DNA of 64,000 nucleotides from Bacillus paralicheniformis (GTDB taxonomy: Bacteria; Bacillota; Bacilli; Bacillales; Bacillaceae). The stretch spans positions 1 through 64,000 of the forward strand of contig NZ_LBMN02000009.1 in the NCBI RefSeq assembly GCF_001042485.2, read 5' to 3'. A program made the position numbers and the translations under genes. The notes below the pieces were generated by a model. The model was given only the letters and a program-made list of their open reading frames with translations. It was not told the DNA's origin and did no database searches. How positions within the stretch are numbered: position 1 is the first letter of the stretch; each line of letters starts with the position of its first letter. This document shows positions 25,619-33,604 of the stretch, in pieces.

Positions 25619-26533
25619 TCAACTGACACTTAAGCTTTGATCTTCGAGGCTGACTTTTATCCCTTCACGGACGACGCGCTCGCGGAACTTTTCAAGCATC
25701 CGGTTTGTGTGGACTCCCGGTTTGCCGTCCCCGATCTTGCGGCCGTCAACTTTAACGACCGCGATGACTTCTGCAGCCGTTCCGGTTAAAAACACTTCGT
25801 CGGCTGTGTATACGTCATGGCGGGTAAACGGCTCTTCCTTCACTTCATAGCCGAGCTCCTGCGCTATTTCGATGATGGCATTCCGGGTGATTCCTTCAAG
25901 CGCTCCGATATAGCCCGGAGGCGTCAAAAGCTTTCCGCTTTTATAAATAAATACGTTATCCGCAGAACCTTCGGCGACATAGCCTTGATCATTGAGCATG
26001 AGCGCTTCTGTCACGCCCGCCATGTGCGCCTCGATCCGGACAAGAATATTGTTTAAATAGTTCAGCGATTTCACTTTAGGGCTCAGCACATCAGGTCTGT
26101 TTCTTCTTGTTGGAACCGTAACGATGTCAATTCCCGTTTCATATAAGTGTTTCGGGAATATTGCCAATGGTTCGACAATTATAATGACACTCGGGTGTGA
26201 ACAATTGTTTGGATCGAGTCCGAGGTCACCTGCTCCTCTTGAAACGACCAAGCGGATGTAAGCGTCTTTAAGCCCGTTTTTTTCGACTGTTTTGAGAACG
26301 TGCTGTGTCAGTTCTTCCTGCTGATATGGAATCTCCAGCATGATCGATCTCGCAGAATCGTAGAGGCGGTCCATGTGCTCTTTCATTCTGAAGATGTTGC
26401 CGTCGTATACCCTGATCCCTTCAAACACGCCGTCCCCGTATAAAAATCCGTGATCATAGACTGATATTTTAGCGTCTTCTTTTTTAACGAGTTTGTCGTT
26501 TAGGTAGATCCACTGGTCTTTCTGGTCCCCCAT
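25619..26533 (-). CDS. ilvE: Branched-chain amino acid aminotransferase IlvE
   Basis: This 304-residue fold-type IV PLP aminotransferase interconverts branched-chain 2-keto acids with Leu, Ile and Val. The PLP lysine is Lys155 in SPKVKSLNYLNNILVRIEA. Other motifs are YDHGFLYGDGVFEGIRVY and the C-terminal EVFLTGTAAEVIAV. The start at 26533 (MGDQKDQWIYL) follows AAAGGTG at 10 bp; the longer frame to 26617 lies in the leader. It is the first gene after the promoter and precedes the T-box. D-amino-acid transaminase is a relative, but the sequence resembles the IlvE of the B. cereus operon. Confidence 0.93.
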   Translation of the reverse strand: MGDQKDQWIYLNDKLVKKEDAKISVYDHGFLYGDGVFEGIRVYDGNIFRMKEHMDRLYDSARSIMLEIPYQQEELTQHVLKTVEKNGLKDAYIRLVVSRGAGDLGLDPNNCSHPSVIIIVEPLAIFPKHLYETGIDIVTVPTRRNRPDVLSPKVKSLNYLNNILVRIEAHMAGVTEALMLNDQGYVAEGSADNVFIYKSGKLLTPPGYIGALEGITRNAIIEIAQELGYEVKEEPFTRHDVYTADEVFLTGTAAEVIAVVKVDGRKIGDGKPGVHTNRMLEKFRERVVREGIKVSLEDQSLSVS

Positions 26534-26668
26534 CCCTCTAGCACACCTTTCTGTTGTAAATGAACGCTTTAAACGGTTAAAAATCGATGATGCGGGAACC
26601 CGTTTTCCCGCTGTCATTCCCGGGAAAGATGAAAAGTTTTCAAGTGATTTGTTCTTTTGTTTGAACTC

Positions 26669-26697
26669 ATATTACGCCCCTTTACATGCAGTGTCAA
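26669..26697 (-). promoter_or_regulatory. sigma-A promoter of the ilv-leu operon
   Basis: TTGACA (26692-26697), 17 bp, TAATAT (26669-26674) on the minus strand. Transcription should start near 26662, about 130 nt upstream of ilvE. Confidence 0.88.
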
Positions 26698-26710
26698 CCG
26701 TATTTTTTAA

Positions 26711-26725
26711 AATTATTAGACAATT
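26711..26725 (-). promoter_or_regulatory. CodY-like box
   Basis: AATTATTAGACAATT matches the CodY motif AATTTTCWGAAAATT at 12 of 15 positions and lies just upstream of the -35. CodY control of ilv-leu is known in B. subtilis. Confidence 0.5.
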
Positions 26726-26743
26726 TCGATTAATCAATCTACT

Positions 26744-26757
26744 TGTATACGCTTACA
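26744..26757. promoter_or_regulatory. cre site for CcpA
   Basis: TGTAAGCGTATACA (minus strand) fits the cre consensus with one mismatch. It lies about 82-95 bp upstream of the predicted transcription start, the same spacing as the activating cre of the B. subtilis ilv-leu promoter. Confidence 0.75.
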
Positions 26758-26855
26758 TGATTGATATAAAAGGAAATGCAAAATTGAAAAACAATTTGAA
26801 ATTTTTTATGCAATCTATAAAGATTACATAAAAAAACTGGTGTTTTATACAGTTT

Positions 26856-26872
26856 TGTTAGATTTTATGACT
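26856..26872. promoter_or_regulatory. TnrA box
   Basis: TGTTAGATTTTATGACT matches TGTNANATTTTNTNACA at all but the last base. It is centred about 200 bp upstream of the predicted start, as in the TnrA-repressed ilv-leu operon of B. subtilis. Confidence 0.7.
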
Positions 26873-26988
26873 GACAACTTTTTAAAATTTCATCCCGGAA
26901 GGTTAGATTTTTTACCACATTTGTGTACAGACTCCATTTTACGATTTTTTACATAAACTGCTGTTAATCCAAAAAGAAACGGGTGAAT

Positions 26989-27216
26989 ATGATGTACCGC
27001 ACCTTTCCTCCATACTCTGATCCCCGCGTGCGCCAATACCCGGGATACTTCGGCTATCCGACTACTTATGTCTATAATCCTTCAGCACACGGGCCCTATA
27101 CCTATTATCCGTACGGCGGAGTGTTCACCACTCCGACTCTCGGATTCGGCATCAGCTATCCGGGAATTTCCGTTCCCGCTGTGCACGGCTTTACCGGTGG
27201 ATTCAGAGAAGATTAA
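26989..27216 (+). CDS. Small Tyr/Pro/Gly-rich protein, coat-like
   Basis: This 75-residue protein is rich in Tyr, Pro, Gly, Phe and Thr (for example YPGYFGYPTTYVYNPS). It has no signal peptide and few charges until the C-terminal GFTGGFRED. Composition resembles small insoluble spore coat proteins. That is inference; I recognise no family. The ATG at 26989 (or the next at 26992) follows GAAACGGGTG; a GTG at 26983 is also in frame. A CATAAACTG element near 26951 could be a sigma-K -10. A strong terminator, shared with gdhA, follows. Confidence 0.72.
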   Translation: MMYRTFPPYSDPRVRQYPGYFGYPTTYVYNPSAHGPYTYYPYGGVFTTPTLGFGISYPGISVPAVHGFTGGFRED

Positions 27217-27225
27217 CAAAGCACA

Positions 27226-27256
27226 AAAAAGAGAGAGCATTTTGCTCTCTCTTTTT
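27226..27256. terminator. Bidirectional terminator between the Tyr-rich gene and gdhA
   Basis: AAAAAGAGAGAGCA / TGCTCTCTCTTTTT, a 14-bp perfect stem with a 3-nt loop and U-runs in both directions. Confidence 0.93.
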
Positions 27257-27260
27257 ACGG

Positions 27261-28643
27261 TTAAACGACTCCCTGAGCGATCATCGCATCCGCCACTTTA
27301 ATAAATCCGGCTATATTGCAGCCGTCAAGCAGATTGCCGGGACGTCCGTATTCTGAAGCCGCTTCAACGCTTCTCTTGTAAATATCGGTCATGATCATTC
27401 TGAGCTTCTCATCCGTTTCTTCCGCCGTCCAGTGGAGCCGTGCGCTGTTCTGCGCCATTTCGAGCGCTGAAACGGCCACACCGCCGGCATTTGCAGCCTT
27501 AGCCGGCCCGAAAAGAACCCCCGCATCCAAAAAGCGTTTGACGGCGCCCTCTTCAGACGGCATATTCGCCCCTTCTCCGACGGCTTTGACCCCATTTGAA
27601 ATGAGCACTCCGGCAGCCTCTTCGTCAATTTCGTTCTGGGTCGCGCACGGAAGCGCGATATCGCACGGAATAGACCAAATGCCGGAGCATCCTTCGAAAT
27701 AGTGTGCTTCCGGATGCTCGCTGACATACTCGCGAATCCTTCCGTTCCCGCTTTCTTTAAGCCGCTTCACCGTCTCAAGGCTGATGCCTTTTTCGTCATA
27801 GACATAGCCGTCAGAATCACTGCAGGCCACTACTTTTCCGCCGAATTGAGCGGCTTTTTCCATCGCATACAGCGCGACATTGCCTGAACCGGAGACGACA
27901 ACGGTGCTGTTTTCAAAACGCAGCCCCTGATCCTTCAGCATTTCTTCTACGAAATAAACCAGACCGTACCCTGTCGCTTCTTTCCTCGTCAAACTGCCCC
28001 CGTATTCAAGGCCTTTGCCTGTTAACACACCTGCATCATAGCGGCCCCGAATCTTTTTATACTGTCCGAACATAAACCCGACTTCCCTAGCTCCGACACC
28101 AATATCACCGGCAGGGATATCCGTGTCCGGTCCGATATGTCTGTACAGTTCATTCATGAAGCTTTGCGTAAAACTCATGATCTCCCTGTCAGACTTGCCC
28201 TTCGGATCAAAATCAGCCCCGCCTTTTCCGCCGCCGATTGGCTGGCCGGTCAAAGAATTTTTAAAAATTTGTTCGAAGCCCAAAAATTTAATAATGCTCG
28301 CATTTACAGAAGGATGAAAACGGATGCCGCCTTTATACGGACCGATTGCGCTGTTAAATTGAACCCGGTATCCCCTGTTAACCTGGATATTGCCTTCATC
28401 ATCGACCCACGGCACCCTGAAGGTGATCATCCGTTCAGGCTCTGCAATCCTTTCAAGAATGCGGTGTTCGATATACTTTGGATGTCTTGCCAATACAGGG
28501 ACGAGGGAATCGAAAATTTCTTTTACAGCTTGAAGAAATTCGCTTTCGTGAAGATTTCGCTGCCGCACTGTCTCGTATGCTTTTGTCACATAATCTCTCG
28601 CCATCTGAACATTTGTTTGCTCCATTTTTTCTAGCGTATGCAT
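27261..28643 (-). CDS. gdhA: NADP-type glutamate dehydrogenase GdhA
   Basis: This 460-residue hexameric-class glutamate dehydrogenase makes glutamate from 2-oxoglutarate and ammonium. The catalytic-lysine motif is PIGGGKGGADFDPKGKSD. Nearby lie GGIRFHPSVNASIIKFLGFEQ, the nucleotide motif SGSGNVALYAMEKA, and SDSDGYV, where an Asp-rich NAD signature is lacking. Overall similarity is to the E. coli GdhA type rather than to B. subtilis RocG or GudB. ATG 28643 follows AAAGGGAG at about 11 bp. A 32-bp dyad lies upstream. The start at 28625 (MEQTNVQ) is an alternative. Confidence 0.93.
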   Translation of the reverse strand: MHTLEKMEQTNVQMARDYVTKAYETVRQRNLHESEFLQAVKEIFDSLVPVLARHPKYIEHRILERIAEPERMITFRVPWVDDEGNIQVNRGYRVQFNSAIGPYKGGIRFHPSVNASIIKFLGFEQIFKNSLTGQPIGGGKGGADFDPKGKSDREIMSFTQSFMNELYRHIGPDTDIPAGDIGVGAREVGFMFGQYKKIRGRYDAGVLTGKGLEYGGSLTRKEATGYGLVYFVEEMLKDQGLRFENSTVVVSGSGNVALYAMEKAAQFGGKVVACSDSDGYVYDEKGISLETVKRLKESGNGRIREYVSEHPEAHYFEGCSGIWSIPCDIALPCATQNEIDEEAAGVLISNGVKAVGEGANMPSEEGAVKRFLDAGVLFGPAKAANAGGVAVSALEMAQNSARLHWTAEETDEKLRMIMTDIYKRSVEAASEYGRPGNLLDGCNIAGFIKVADAMIAQGVV

Positions 28644-28684
28644 CTTTCTTCAGCTCCCTTTCTAAAATAAAAGCAGAACGAACG

Positions 28685-28716
28685 TTGTAAGATTTTCTAC
28701 ATGGTAAATTTTACAA
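28685..28716. promoter_or_regulatory. Candidate operator dyad upstream of gdhA
   Basis: TTGTAAGATTTTC and, inverted, TTGTAAAATTTAC bound a 32-bp dyad 42-73 bp upstream of the gdhA start. The left arm with its neighbour (TGTAAGATTTTCTACA) resembles a TnrA/GlnR box with one base missing from the spacer. The rest of 28717-29041 shows no further feature that I can support. Confidence 0.45.
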
Positions 28717-29041
28717 CCAATGCCCCATTTACATCAATCTGAAAAACAGATTAAACCATTGCTGAATTGAGATGTATAACAAAAAGCGAGAATAGACGGG
28801 TATTAAGATAGAAGAACCGTTCTTAAATGCTGAGGAGAAAAGAACCAATAAACCATAAAATACCATAACATCCGAAAGGTTTTTTCTGTGCTTTTCGTTG
28901 CGATCGGCGCATTTGCCCGTTGTACTCTCGGCAGAAAATGAGCATCTTCTCCCGTTCTTAAAATGAATCGTACTGCACAAAACGAAAACACATAGCTCTT
29001 CTTTTTCATGGCAACAATAAAACTAAAACAGGGGTGATCTG

Positions 29042-29296
29042 ATGGACGACAAAAAAGAACTGTCAAACGTTGAAACACAAAGAAACTTTTTAACGGCAGA
29101 AGAATTTCCTGAAGGAGCATATGGAGCTGCCCAGGGCAAAGACAAGCCTGTTGAAAACAAAAACACGCCATGGAAGGAAGGTCAGCAGTACTACAGCAAT
29201 TTCACATATGAATTCCGCAACCTCCACCAAGGAATGCCGCGACAGTACCCCGGGGCGCATCCAACTCATGACGAAAAGGATCAAAACGAGGAATGA
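29042..29296 (+). CDS. Small hydrophilic protein of unknown function
   Basis: This 84-residue protein starts with ATG after AGGGGTGATCTG. It is charged and soluble, with no signal peptide or membrane segment. Two conserved-looking stretches are FLTAEEFPEGAYGAA and the aromatic-rich TPWKEGQQYYSNFTYEF, followed by HPTHDEK. I do not recognise the family. A terminator follows directly and coding structure is good, so it is probably real. Its neighbours (a Gln-rich protein and, further off, coat-like genes) hint at a sporulation setting, but that is inference. Confidence 0.7.
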   Translation: MDDKKELSNVETQRNFLTAEEFPEGAYGAAQGKDKPVENKNTPWKEGQQYYSNFTYEFRNLHQGMPRQYPGAHPTHDEKDQNEE

Positions 29297-29303
29297 CCGA
29301 TAT

Positions 29304-29334
29304 AAAAAAGAGCCGTGCTAAACGGCTCTTTTAA
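29304..29334. terminator. Bidirectional terminator between two small orphan genes
   Basis: AAAAGAGCCG / CGGCTCTTTT stem (29306-29315 with 29323-29332), loop TGCTAAA, between convergent genes. Confidence 0.88.
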
Positions 29335-29340
29335 GCTTTT

Positions 29341-29832
29341 TTATTGGAGGGGCTGCTGGAAATTTTGATTGTGCTGCTGGTTTTGTTGGTTTTGCTGACT
29401 CTGTTGACCTTGCTGTCCTTGCTGGTTAAATGACTGCTGCGCCTGCTGAAGTGCCTGGCTCATTTGGTTCATGGCCTGGTTTGTCTGGATCCCTTGAAGA
29501 GCCTGATTCAGCTGCTGAACAGCCTGCTGAATGCTTTGCTGAATTTGCTGATCCGTCTGCTGCATCTGCTGCTGAGATTGGGAGCTGAACTGCTGAATTT
29601 GCTGCTTCAGCTGATTGATTCCCTGGCTCAATTGAGAGCTCTGCTGGCCGCTTTGGCCCTGCTGCTGTGACCCCATTTGATTAACAGTTTGCTCCAGCTG
29701 GGCAAGCTGCTGCTGGATATTTCCGAATTCCTGAGCAAGTTCGGTATCCGTGATGTTCACTCCGAGCAGCTGCTCATGCTTTTGTTTTTGTTGCTTTTGT
29801 TTTTGCTGCTGGTTTTGCTGTTGTTTTGTCAT
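29341..29832 (-). CDS. Glutamine-rich low-complexity protein
   Basis: This 163-residue protein contains about 71 Gln (roughly 44%). It begins MTKQQQNQQQKQKQQKQKHEQ. A more ordinary segment (LLGVNITDTELAQEFGNIQ) lies near residues 22-40, then heptad-like Gln repeats with hydrophobic positions (LAQLEQTV, INQLKQQIQ, AVQQLNQALQ), and a Gln/Asn-rich tail. The start at 29832 follows AAGGAGG at 8 bp. Gamma-type SASPs and some coat proteins are Gln-rich, but no repeat of those families is seen. Function is unknown. Confidence 0.8.
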   Translation of the reverse strand: MTKQQQNQQQKQKQQKQKHEQLLGVNITDTELAQEFGNIQQQLAQLEQTVNQMGSQQQGQSGQQSSQLSQGINQLKQQIQQFSSQSQQQMQQTDQQIQQSIQQAVQQLNQALQGIQTNQAMNQMSQALQQAQQSFNQQGQQGQQSQQNQQNQQHNQNFQQPLQ

Positions 29833-29923
29833 GACAACATCCTCCTTAAAATTGATCACACCCTTTATCTTTTTCATTTTGTTCGAAATGATGAAAGGGA
29901 ATTTTTAGGATGTTGTTGCTTGA

Positions 29924-30052
29924 AGAAAAAGGCCATTCAGAGAACTACTCTCACCTCAAGATACAAATGGAGATGTTCTTGGAAGAAGTATAGAAAGAGG
30001 ATTAGGTACCTCAGAAGTTGTTATAAATGAAAAAATGGAGTGTATATTTTAA
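29924..30052 (+). pseudogene. Possible decayed coding fragment next to tRNA-Arg
   Basis: Between two stops there are 42 codons of coding-like sequence (including QDTNGDVLGRSIERGLGTSE) with no usable start codon. A second frame (30058-30123) continues with GYPINNGVLNPLPKHIF. The stretch is AT-rich compared with its neighbours. It may be the tail of a lost gene; no family is recognised. Chance is not excluded. Confidence 0.3.
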
Positions 30053-30138
30053 TAGGATATCCAATAAATAATGGAGTTTTAAATCCGCTCCCAAAACACA
30101 TTTTCAAACCAAAAATAGAGCAGAAGTTCCCATCAAAT

Positions 30139-30183
30139 AAAAAAGCCTCAAACCCTTGTATACCAAGAAGTTTGAGGCTTTTT
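30139..30183 (-). terminator. Terminator downstream of tRNA-Arg
   Basis: AAAAAGCCTCAAAC / GTTTGAGGCTTTTT, a 14-bp stem with a 16-nt loop and U-runs on both strands. Confidence 0.88.
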
Positions 30184-30190
30184 CCAGAGA

Positions 30191-30264
<74 letters not shown>

Positions 30265-30383
30265 ATGATGTTGTTTTGTTTCGCTTTAACTATCAGCGAC
30301 AAGATTTATTATATGCGGATCGGGACATAAAGTCAACAACTTTTTAGAATTTTTTTCTTCACGAGGAAGAAAAAAATTCTTCC

Positions 30384-30905
30384 TCATGAATGTGCTGGCA
30401 GTTGGATATGGTTCGTCAGGCTTTCGACTTCCCGGCCGTCCAAGTCGTAAAAGCGGACCGTTGCATTGTCTTTGTCAATGTTCAGTATAGCATAAGTTTT
30501 TTCTTTCCGCACCCGCGGAAGGCGGATGCTGCCGGGGTTGATCAGCAGTTTTCCGTCCATCAGTTCGCTTCCCGCGATGTGGGAATGGCCGAAACAGATG
30601 ATGTCGGCGCCGAGTTCTTCAGCGCGGTAGTATACATTTAAAAGCGACTGTTTAATGCCGTATAAATGCCCGTGTGTGAAAAAAAGCTTTTTTGATCCGA
30701 CGGGAACGACAATTTCGTCTTTAAACTCCCCGTAAAAATCGCAGTTTCCTTTTACCGTTAAGTAAGAGGAAAGCGCGGGATGGGAAGGATCCAATTCGGA
30801 ATCCCCGCAATGGATCATGAGATCTGTTTCCTTCCCGTGCCGCTCAGCGATCATTTCCAGTTCGTCTTCAAGGCCGTGGCTGTCGCTGACAATCAGAACC
30901 TTCAT
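30384..30905 (-). CDS. ysnB: Metallophosphoesterase YsnB
   Basis: This 173-residue protein of the YfcE/MJ0936 calcineurin-like family has the full set of metal motifs: SDSHG (residues 7-11), HCGDSE, KGNCD, THGHLYG and GHSH. Such enzymes hydrolyse phosphodiesters; the natural substrate is unknown. It follows ysnA by 16 bp in a probable rph-ysnA-ysnB operon. Confidence 0.95.
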   Translation of the reverse strand: MKVLIVSDSHGLEDELEMIAERHGKETDLMIHCGDSELDPSHPALSSYLTVKGNCDFYGEFKDEIVVPVGSKKLFFTHGHLYGIKQSLLNVYYRAEELGADIICFGHSHIAGSELMDGKLLINPGSIRLPRVRKEKTYAILNIDKDNATVRFYDLDGREVESLTNHIQLPAHS

Positions 30906-30921
30906 GATCGGCCCTCCTCCT

Positions 30922-31512
30922 TTACGCTTGGTCCAATAGAGCGGACAGTTTTTTCAGTGCTTCCGCTCTGTGGCTGATTTTGTTCTTTTCGCCGCTTGAG
31001 AGCTCGGCCATCGTTTGATCTTTGTCTTTGACGAGAAAAACCGGGTCGTAGCCGAAGCCGTTTGTGCCGCGCGGTTCTTCGGTAATGTATCCTTCCACAG
31101 AACCTTCGACCGTTTTCGTTTCCTGTCCTGGAATGCATAATGCGAGCGCGCATCTGAACCTCGCGGAGCGGTCTTCTTTTTCCACCCCTTCAAGCTCTTT
31201 CAATAGCTTTTTCAGGTTGGCGAGATCGTTTTTCTCTTCTCCTGCATAGCGGGCCGAGTATACGCCGGGGCTGCCGCCGAGGTAGTCGACAGACAGGCCT
31301 GAGTCATCGGCAATTACGATTTTACCGGTTTCTTTCGAAATCGTTTCCGCTTTAATCACCGCGTTTTCTTCAAACGTCTGCCCGGTTTCTTCGATTTCGG
31401 GCGTATAGCCGATGTCCAGTAGAGATTTGACATCGTAGCCTCTCGGTTCGAGCATCGCTTTGAATTCCCTGACTTTTCCTTCGTTTTTCGTGGCTATGAT
31501 GACTTCTTTCAT
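30922..31512 (-). CDS. ysnA: XTP/dITP diphosphatase (RdgB/HAM1 family) YsnA
   Basis: This 196-residue house-cleaning pyrophosphatase hydrolyses non-canonical purine triphosphates (XTP, dITP). The substrate-binding start ATKNEGKVREFK, the catalytic DDSGLSVDYLGGSPGVYSAR region (about residues 68-87) and the GFGYDPVFLV motif are all seen. It lies 22 bp after rph. Confidence 0.97.
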   Translation of the reverse strand: MKEVIIATKNEGKVREFKAMLEPRGYDVKSLLDIGYTPEIEETGQTFEENAVIKAETISKETGKIVIADDSGLSVDYLGGSPGVYSARYAGEEKNDLANLKKLLKELEGVEKEDRSARFRCALALCIPGQETKTVEGSVEGYITEEPRGTNGFGYDPVFLVKDKDQTMAELSSGEKNKISHRAEALKKLSALLDQA

Positions 31513-31534
31513 CGTGTATCAAGCCTTTCTCATG

Positions 31535-32275
31535 TTATTGTTGAATGGCTGATGCAACGTCGCCGAGCACTTCTTTCTGCTTTTCGATGAGTTCGGCGAT
31601 CCCTTTTTCAGCCAGTTCTAAAAGCCCGTCCAATTCACTTCTTGAGAATGTCGCTTCCTCTCCTGTTCCCTGAAGTTCGACAAAGCGGCCTTCACCTGTC
31701 ATGACGACGTTCATATCCACCTCTGCCGCAGAATCTTCCTGGTAGTTCAAATCAAGGATTAATCCTTTTTCCTTATCGATTCCCACTGAAGTGGCAGCCA
31801 AAAAGTCAGTGATCGGCATCGCCTTCAGCGTGCCTTTTTCGACAAGTCTTCCGACGGCAAGCGCCATGGCCGTAAATGCTCCGGTGATCGACGCGGTTCT
31901 CGTGCCTCCGTCAGCCTGAATGACGTCGCAGTCGATCCAGATCGTCCGCTCACCGAGCTTTTCCAAATCAACGACCGCCCGCAAAGCTCGTCCGATCAGC
32001 CGTTGAATTTCCATCGTCCGCCCGGAGATTTTCCCTTTTGACGATTCCCTGATCGTCCTTTGGTTCGTGGCCCGCGGCAGCATGCTGTATTCCGCGGTGA
32101 TCCAGCCCTTCCCTTCTCCTCTCAAAAAGGGCGGTACGCGGTCTTCCACAGACGCGTTGCATATCACCTTTGTCCCGCCGACTGTGATCAGGACCGATCC
32201 CTCGGGATGCGTAATGAAGTCGAGGTCCATTGTGACAGGGCGCAGTTCATTGTTTTCTCTTCCATCGTATCTCAT
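31535..32275 (-). CDS. rph: Ribonuclease PH
   Basis: This 246-residue phosphorolytic 3'-5' exoribonuclease trims tRNA 3' ends. The start [14 protein letters not shown], the phosphate-binding [12 protein letters not shown] motif (about residue 124), and [13 protein letters not shown] are typical. The length is normal. It heads the rph-ysnA-ysnB group, downstream of the gerM terminator. Confidence 0.98.
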   Translation of the reverse strand: MRYDGRENNELRPVTMDLDFITHPEGSVLITVGGTKVICNASVEDRVPPFLRGEGKGWITAEYSMLPRATNQRTIRESSKGKISGRTMEIQRLIGRALRAVVDLEKLGERTIWIDCDVIQADGGTRTASITGAFTAMALAVGRLVEKGTLKAMPITDFLAATSVGIDKEKGLILDLNYQEDSAAEVDMNVVMTGEGRFVELQGTGEEATFSRSELDGLLELAEKGIAELIEKQKEVLGDVASAIQQ

Positions 32276-32342
32276 TTTTTACCTCCGATTGTATGTACAT
32301 AAACCTTTCACAATCATTCCGCTCTTCCAAAAAGCTGAATAA

Positions 32343-32385
32343 AGAAAGAGGCAGCTTTAATCGCTTACCTCTTTTTTTATAGTAT
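32343..32385 (-). terminator. Probable gerM terminator
   Basis: Imperfect stem AGAGGTAAGC / GCTGCCTCT on the minus strand, followed by TTTCTTT, immediately after gerM. The + strand has a longer U-run (CTCTTTTTTTA). Confidence 0.55.
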
Positions 32386-32400
32386 ATCAAAAATCTCTGC

Positions 32401-33510
32401 TTAAAAACTACCTGTGTTCACCTTGCTCGGTCTTGAAACCGGCTTGGAAAGCTTTTCTCCTTTTTCATTGACGAGCTCGGATTTTCCGTTCACAGTAACC
32501 GACACACTTTTCACATCAGGCAGTTCGGTTAATGTCAGCACAATACTATTTAACACTTCATCCGATATCACTTTCTTCTCGCCGTCGGCGCTCCCGTAGA
32601 TCGCTTCGTTAAAGTCGAGAGTCACATGGCCGTCTTCAATCTTCGGCTCGTTTTCAAGCTTGACATCGCCCTGGAAATCGGAAAGCAGGCCGCTTTTATT
32701 GCCCGGTCCTTCCGTCAGCTCTTTAATCGCCGCCGTCACCTGGTCTTTTTCTTTTGCAGACGTCCGTTTCGTTACAGGAACATAGTATGTGCCTTTGTCC
32801 GATTCAGCCAAATAATAGACGGTGACCGGCTGTGTCGCTGTTATATCGGTCACACCGGCCGTATCGAGGTTGATGCCGTCCTCGCGGCTGAGTTCTTCTG
32901 AAATCGGCGTGCCGTTAACAGGCATTTCTTTCAAATCATGGCCGTTCATGCGGATCTTCACTTTATCAATCGAGTTAAACTGTGTTAACGTCCATGTAAT
33001 CGCCTGTACGATTTTTTGCTCGTCTTCAGCTTTATAGTTTTTAAATTCATTTGAGAAGTCAGCGATCGCTGTTCCGTCTTCTTTAATATCAACATTGACC
33101 GCTGTATCCGCCGGCAGCACGGCTCTGAATCCGTTTGGCATGATGTTTGAAACAGGGCCGCCTTCAACGAGGTATTCAAGCGCTTGTTTAGCCGTACCTT
33201 CCTGCTTTGGCAGCGGCAGCGTCTGCGCTGTCACATAGCCGTTCTTATCAATGAGATAAAGCTCTCTCATGACCGTATCGCTTGTTTGAGCCGCTTTATC
33301 GTCGCCTGTCGTTTTGCTGCCTTTGTCTTCTGTTTTATCTTTGGTTTTGTCTGTTTTGTCTTGCTCCTTCTCCTCTTTTACATATGTGATGTCCTGCGGC
33401 GGATCTATCTCCTCTGAGGCTTGATCTGACTGAAATATTCCGCACCCGGAAAGAAGCAGCGCGGAGGCCGTAACCGAAACCGCGATTCCTTTCATTCCTT
33501 TTTTCAGCAT
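32401..33510 (-). CDS. gerM: Spore germination lipoprotein GerM
   Basis: This is a 369-residue exported protein. A lipoprotein signal peptide is present with lipobox LLSGC, placing the acylated cysteine at about residue 23. A Lys/Asp/Thr-rich low-complexity linker covers about residues 45-80. Two GerMN domains follow, each about 110 residues (near 90-200 and 230-340) with a similar LTQFNS/LTELPD core. In B. subtilis GerM affects sporulation septum peptidoglycan and germination. A sigma-E-like promoter precedes it. Confidence 0.95.
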   Translation of the reverse strand: MLKKGMKGIAVSVTASALLLSGCGIFQSDQASEEIDPPQDITYVKEEKEQDKTDKTKDKTEDKGSKTTGDDKAAQTSDTVMRELYLIDKNGYVTAQTLPLPKQEGTAKQALEYLVEGGPVSNIMPNGFRAVLPADTAVNVDIKEDGTAIADFSNEFKNYKAEDEQKIVQAITWTLTQFNSIDKVKIRMNGHDLKEMPVNGTPISEELSREDGINLDTAGVTDITATQPVTVYYLAESDKGTYYVPVTKRTSAKEKDQVTAAIKELTEGPGNKSGLLSDFQGDVKLENEPKIEDGHVTLDFNEAIYGSADGEKKVISDEVLNSIVLTLTELPDVKSVSVTVNGKSELVNEKGEKLSKPVSRPSKVNTGSF

Positions 33511-33540
33511 ACTTTTCCCTCCTAAGGCAGTTTGTACTAT

Positions 33541-33569
33541 TATGTATACGAGCCCGTTTTTGAATTAGA
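33541..33569 (-). promoter_or_regulatory. Possible sigma-E promoter for gerM
   Basis: TCTAATT (33563-33569), 14 bp, TATACATA (33541-33548) on the minus strand, about 30 bp before the gerM start. Both elements deviate from the consensus at two positions. Confidence 0.5.
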
Positions 33570-33604
33570 CCGCTTTTTAAAAAAATCCCTCTGAATACAA
33601 AAAA

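Noticed and set aside
28729-29171. Minus-strand frames between gdhA and the 84-residue gene
   Set aside because: They overlap the better supported plus-strand gene or have no ribosome binding site and no recognisable motif.
29464-29670. Leu-rich plus-strand frame opposite the Gln-rich gene
   Set aside because: CAG/CAA codons read on the opposite strand as CTG/TTG, so the Leu-rich frame is an artefact of the Gln-rich gene.
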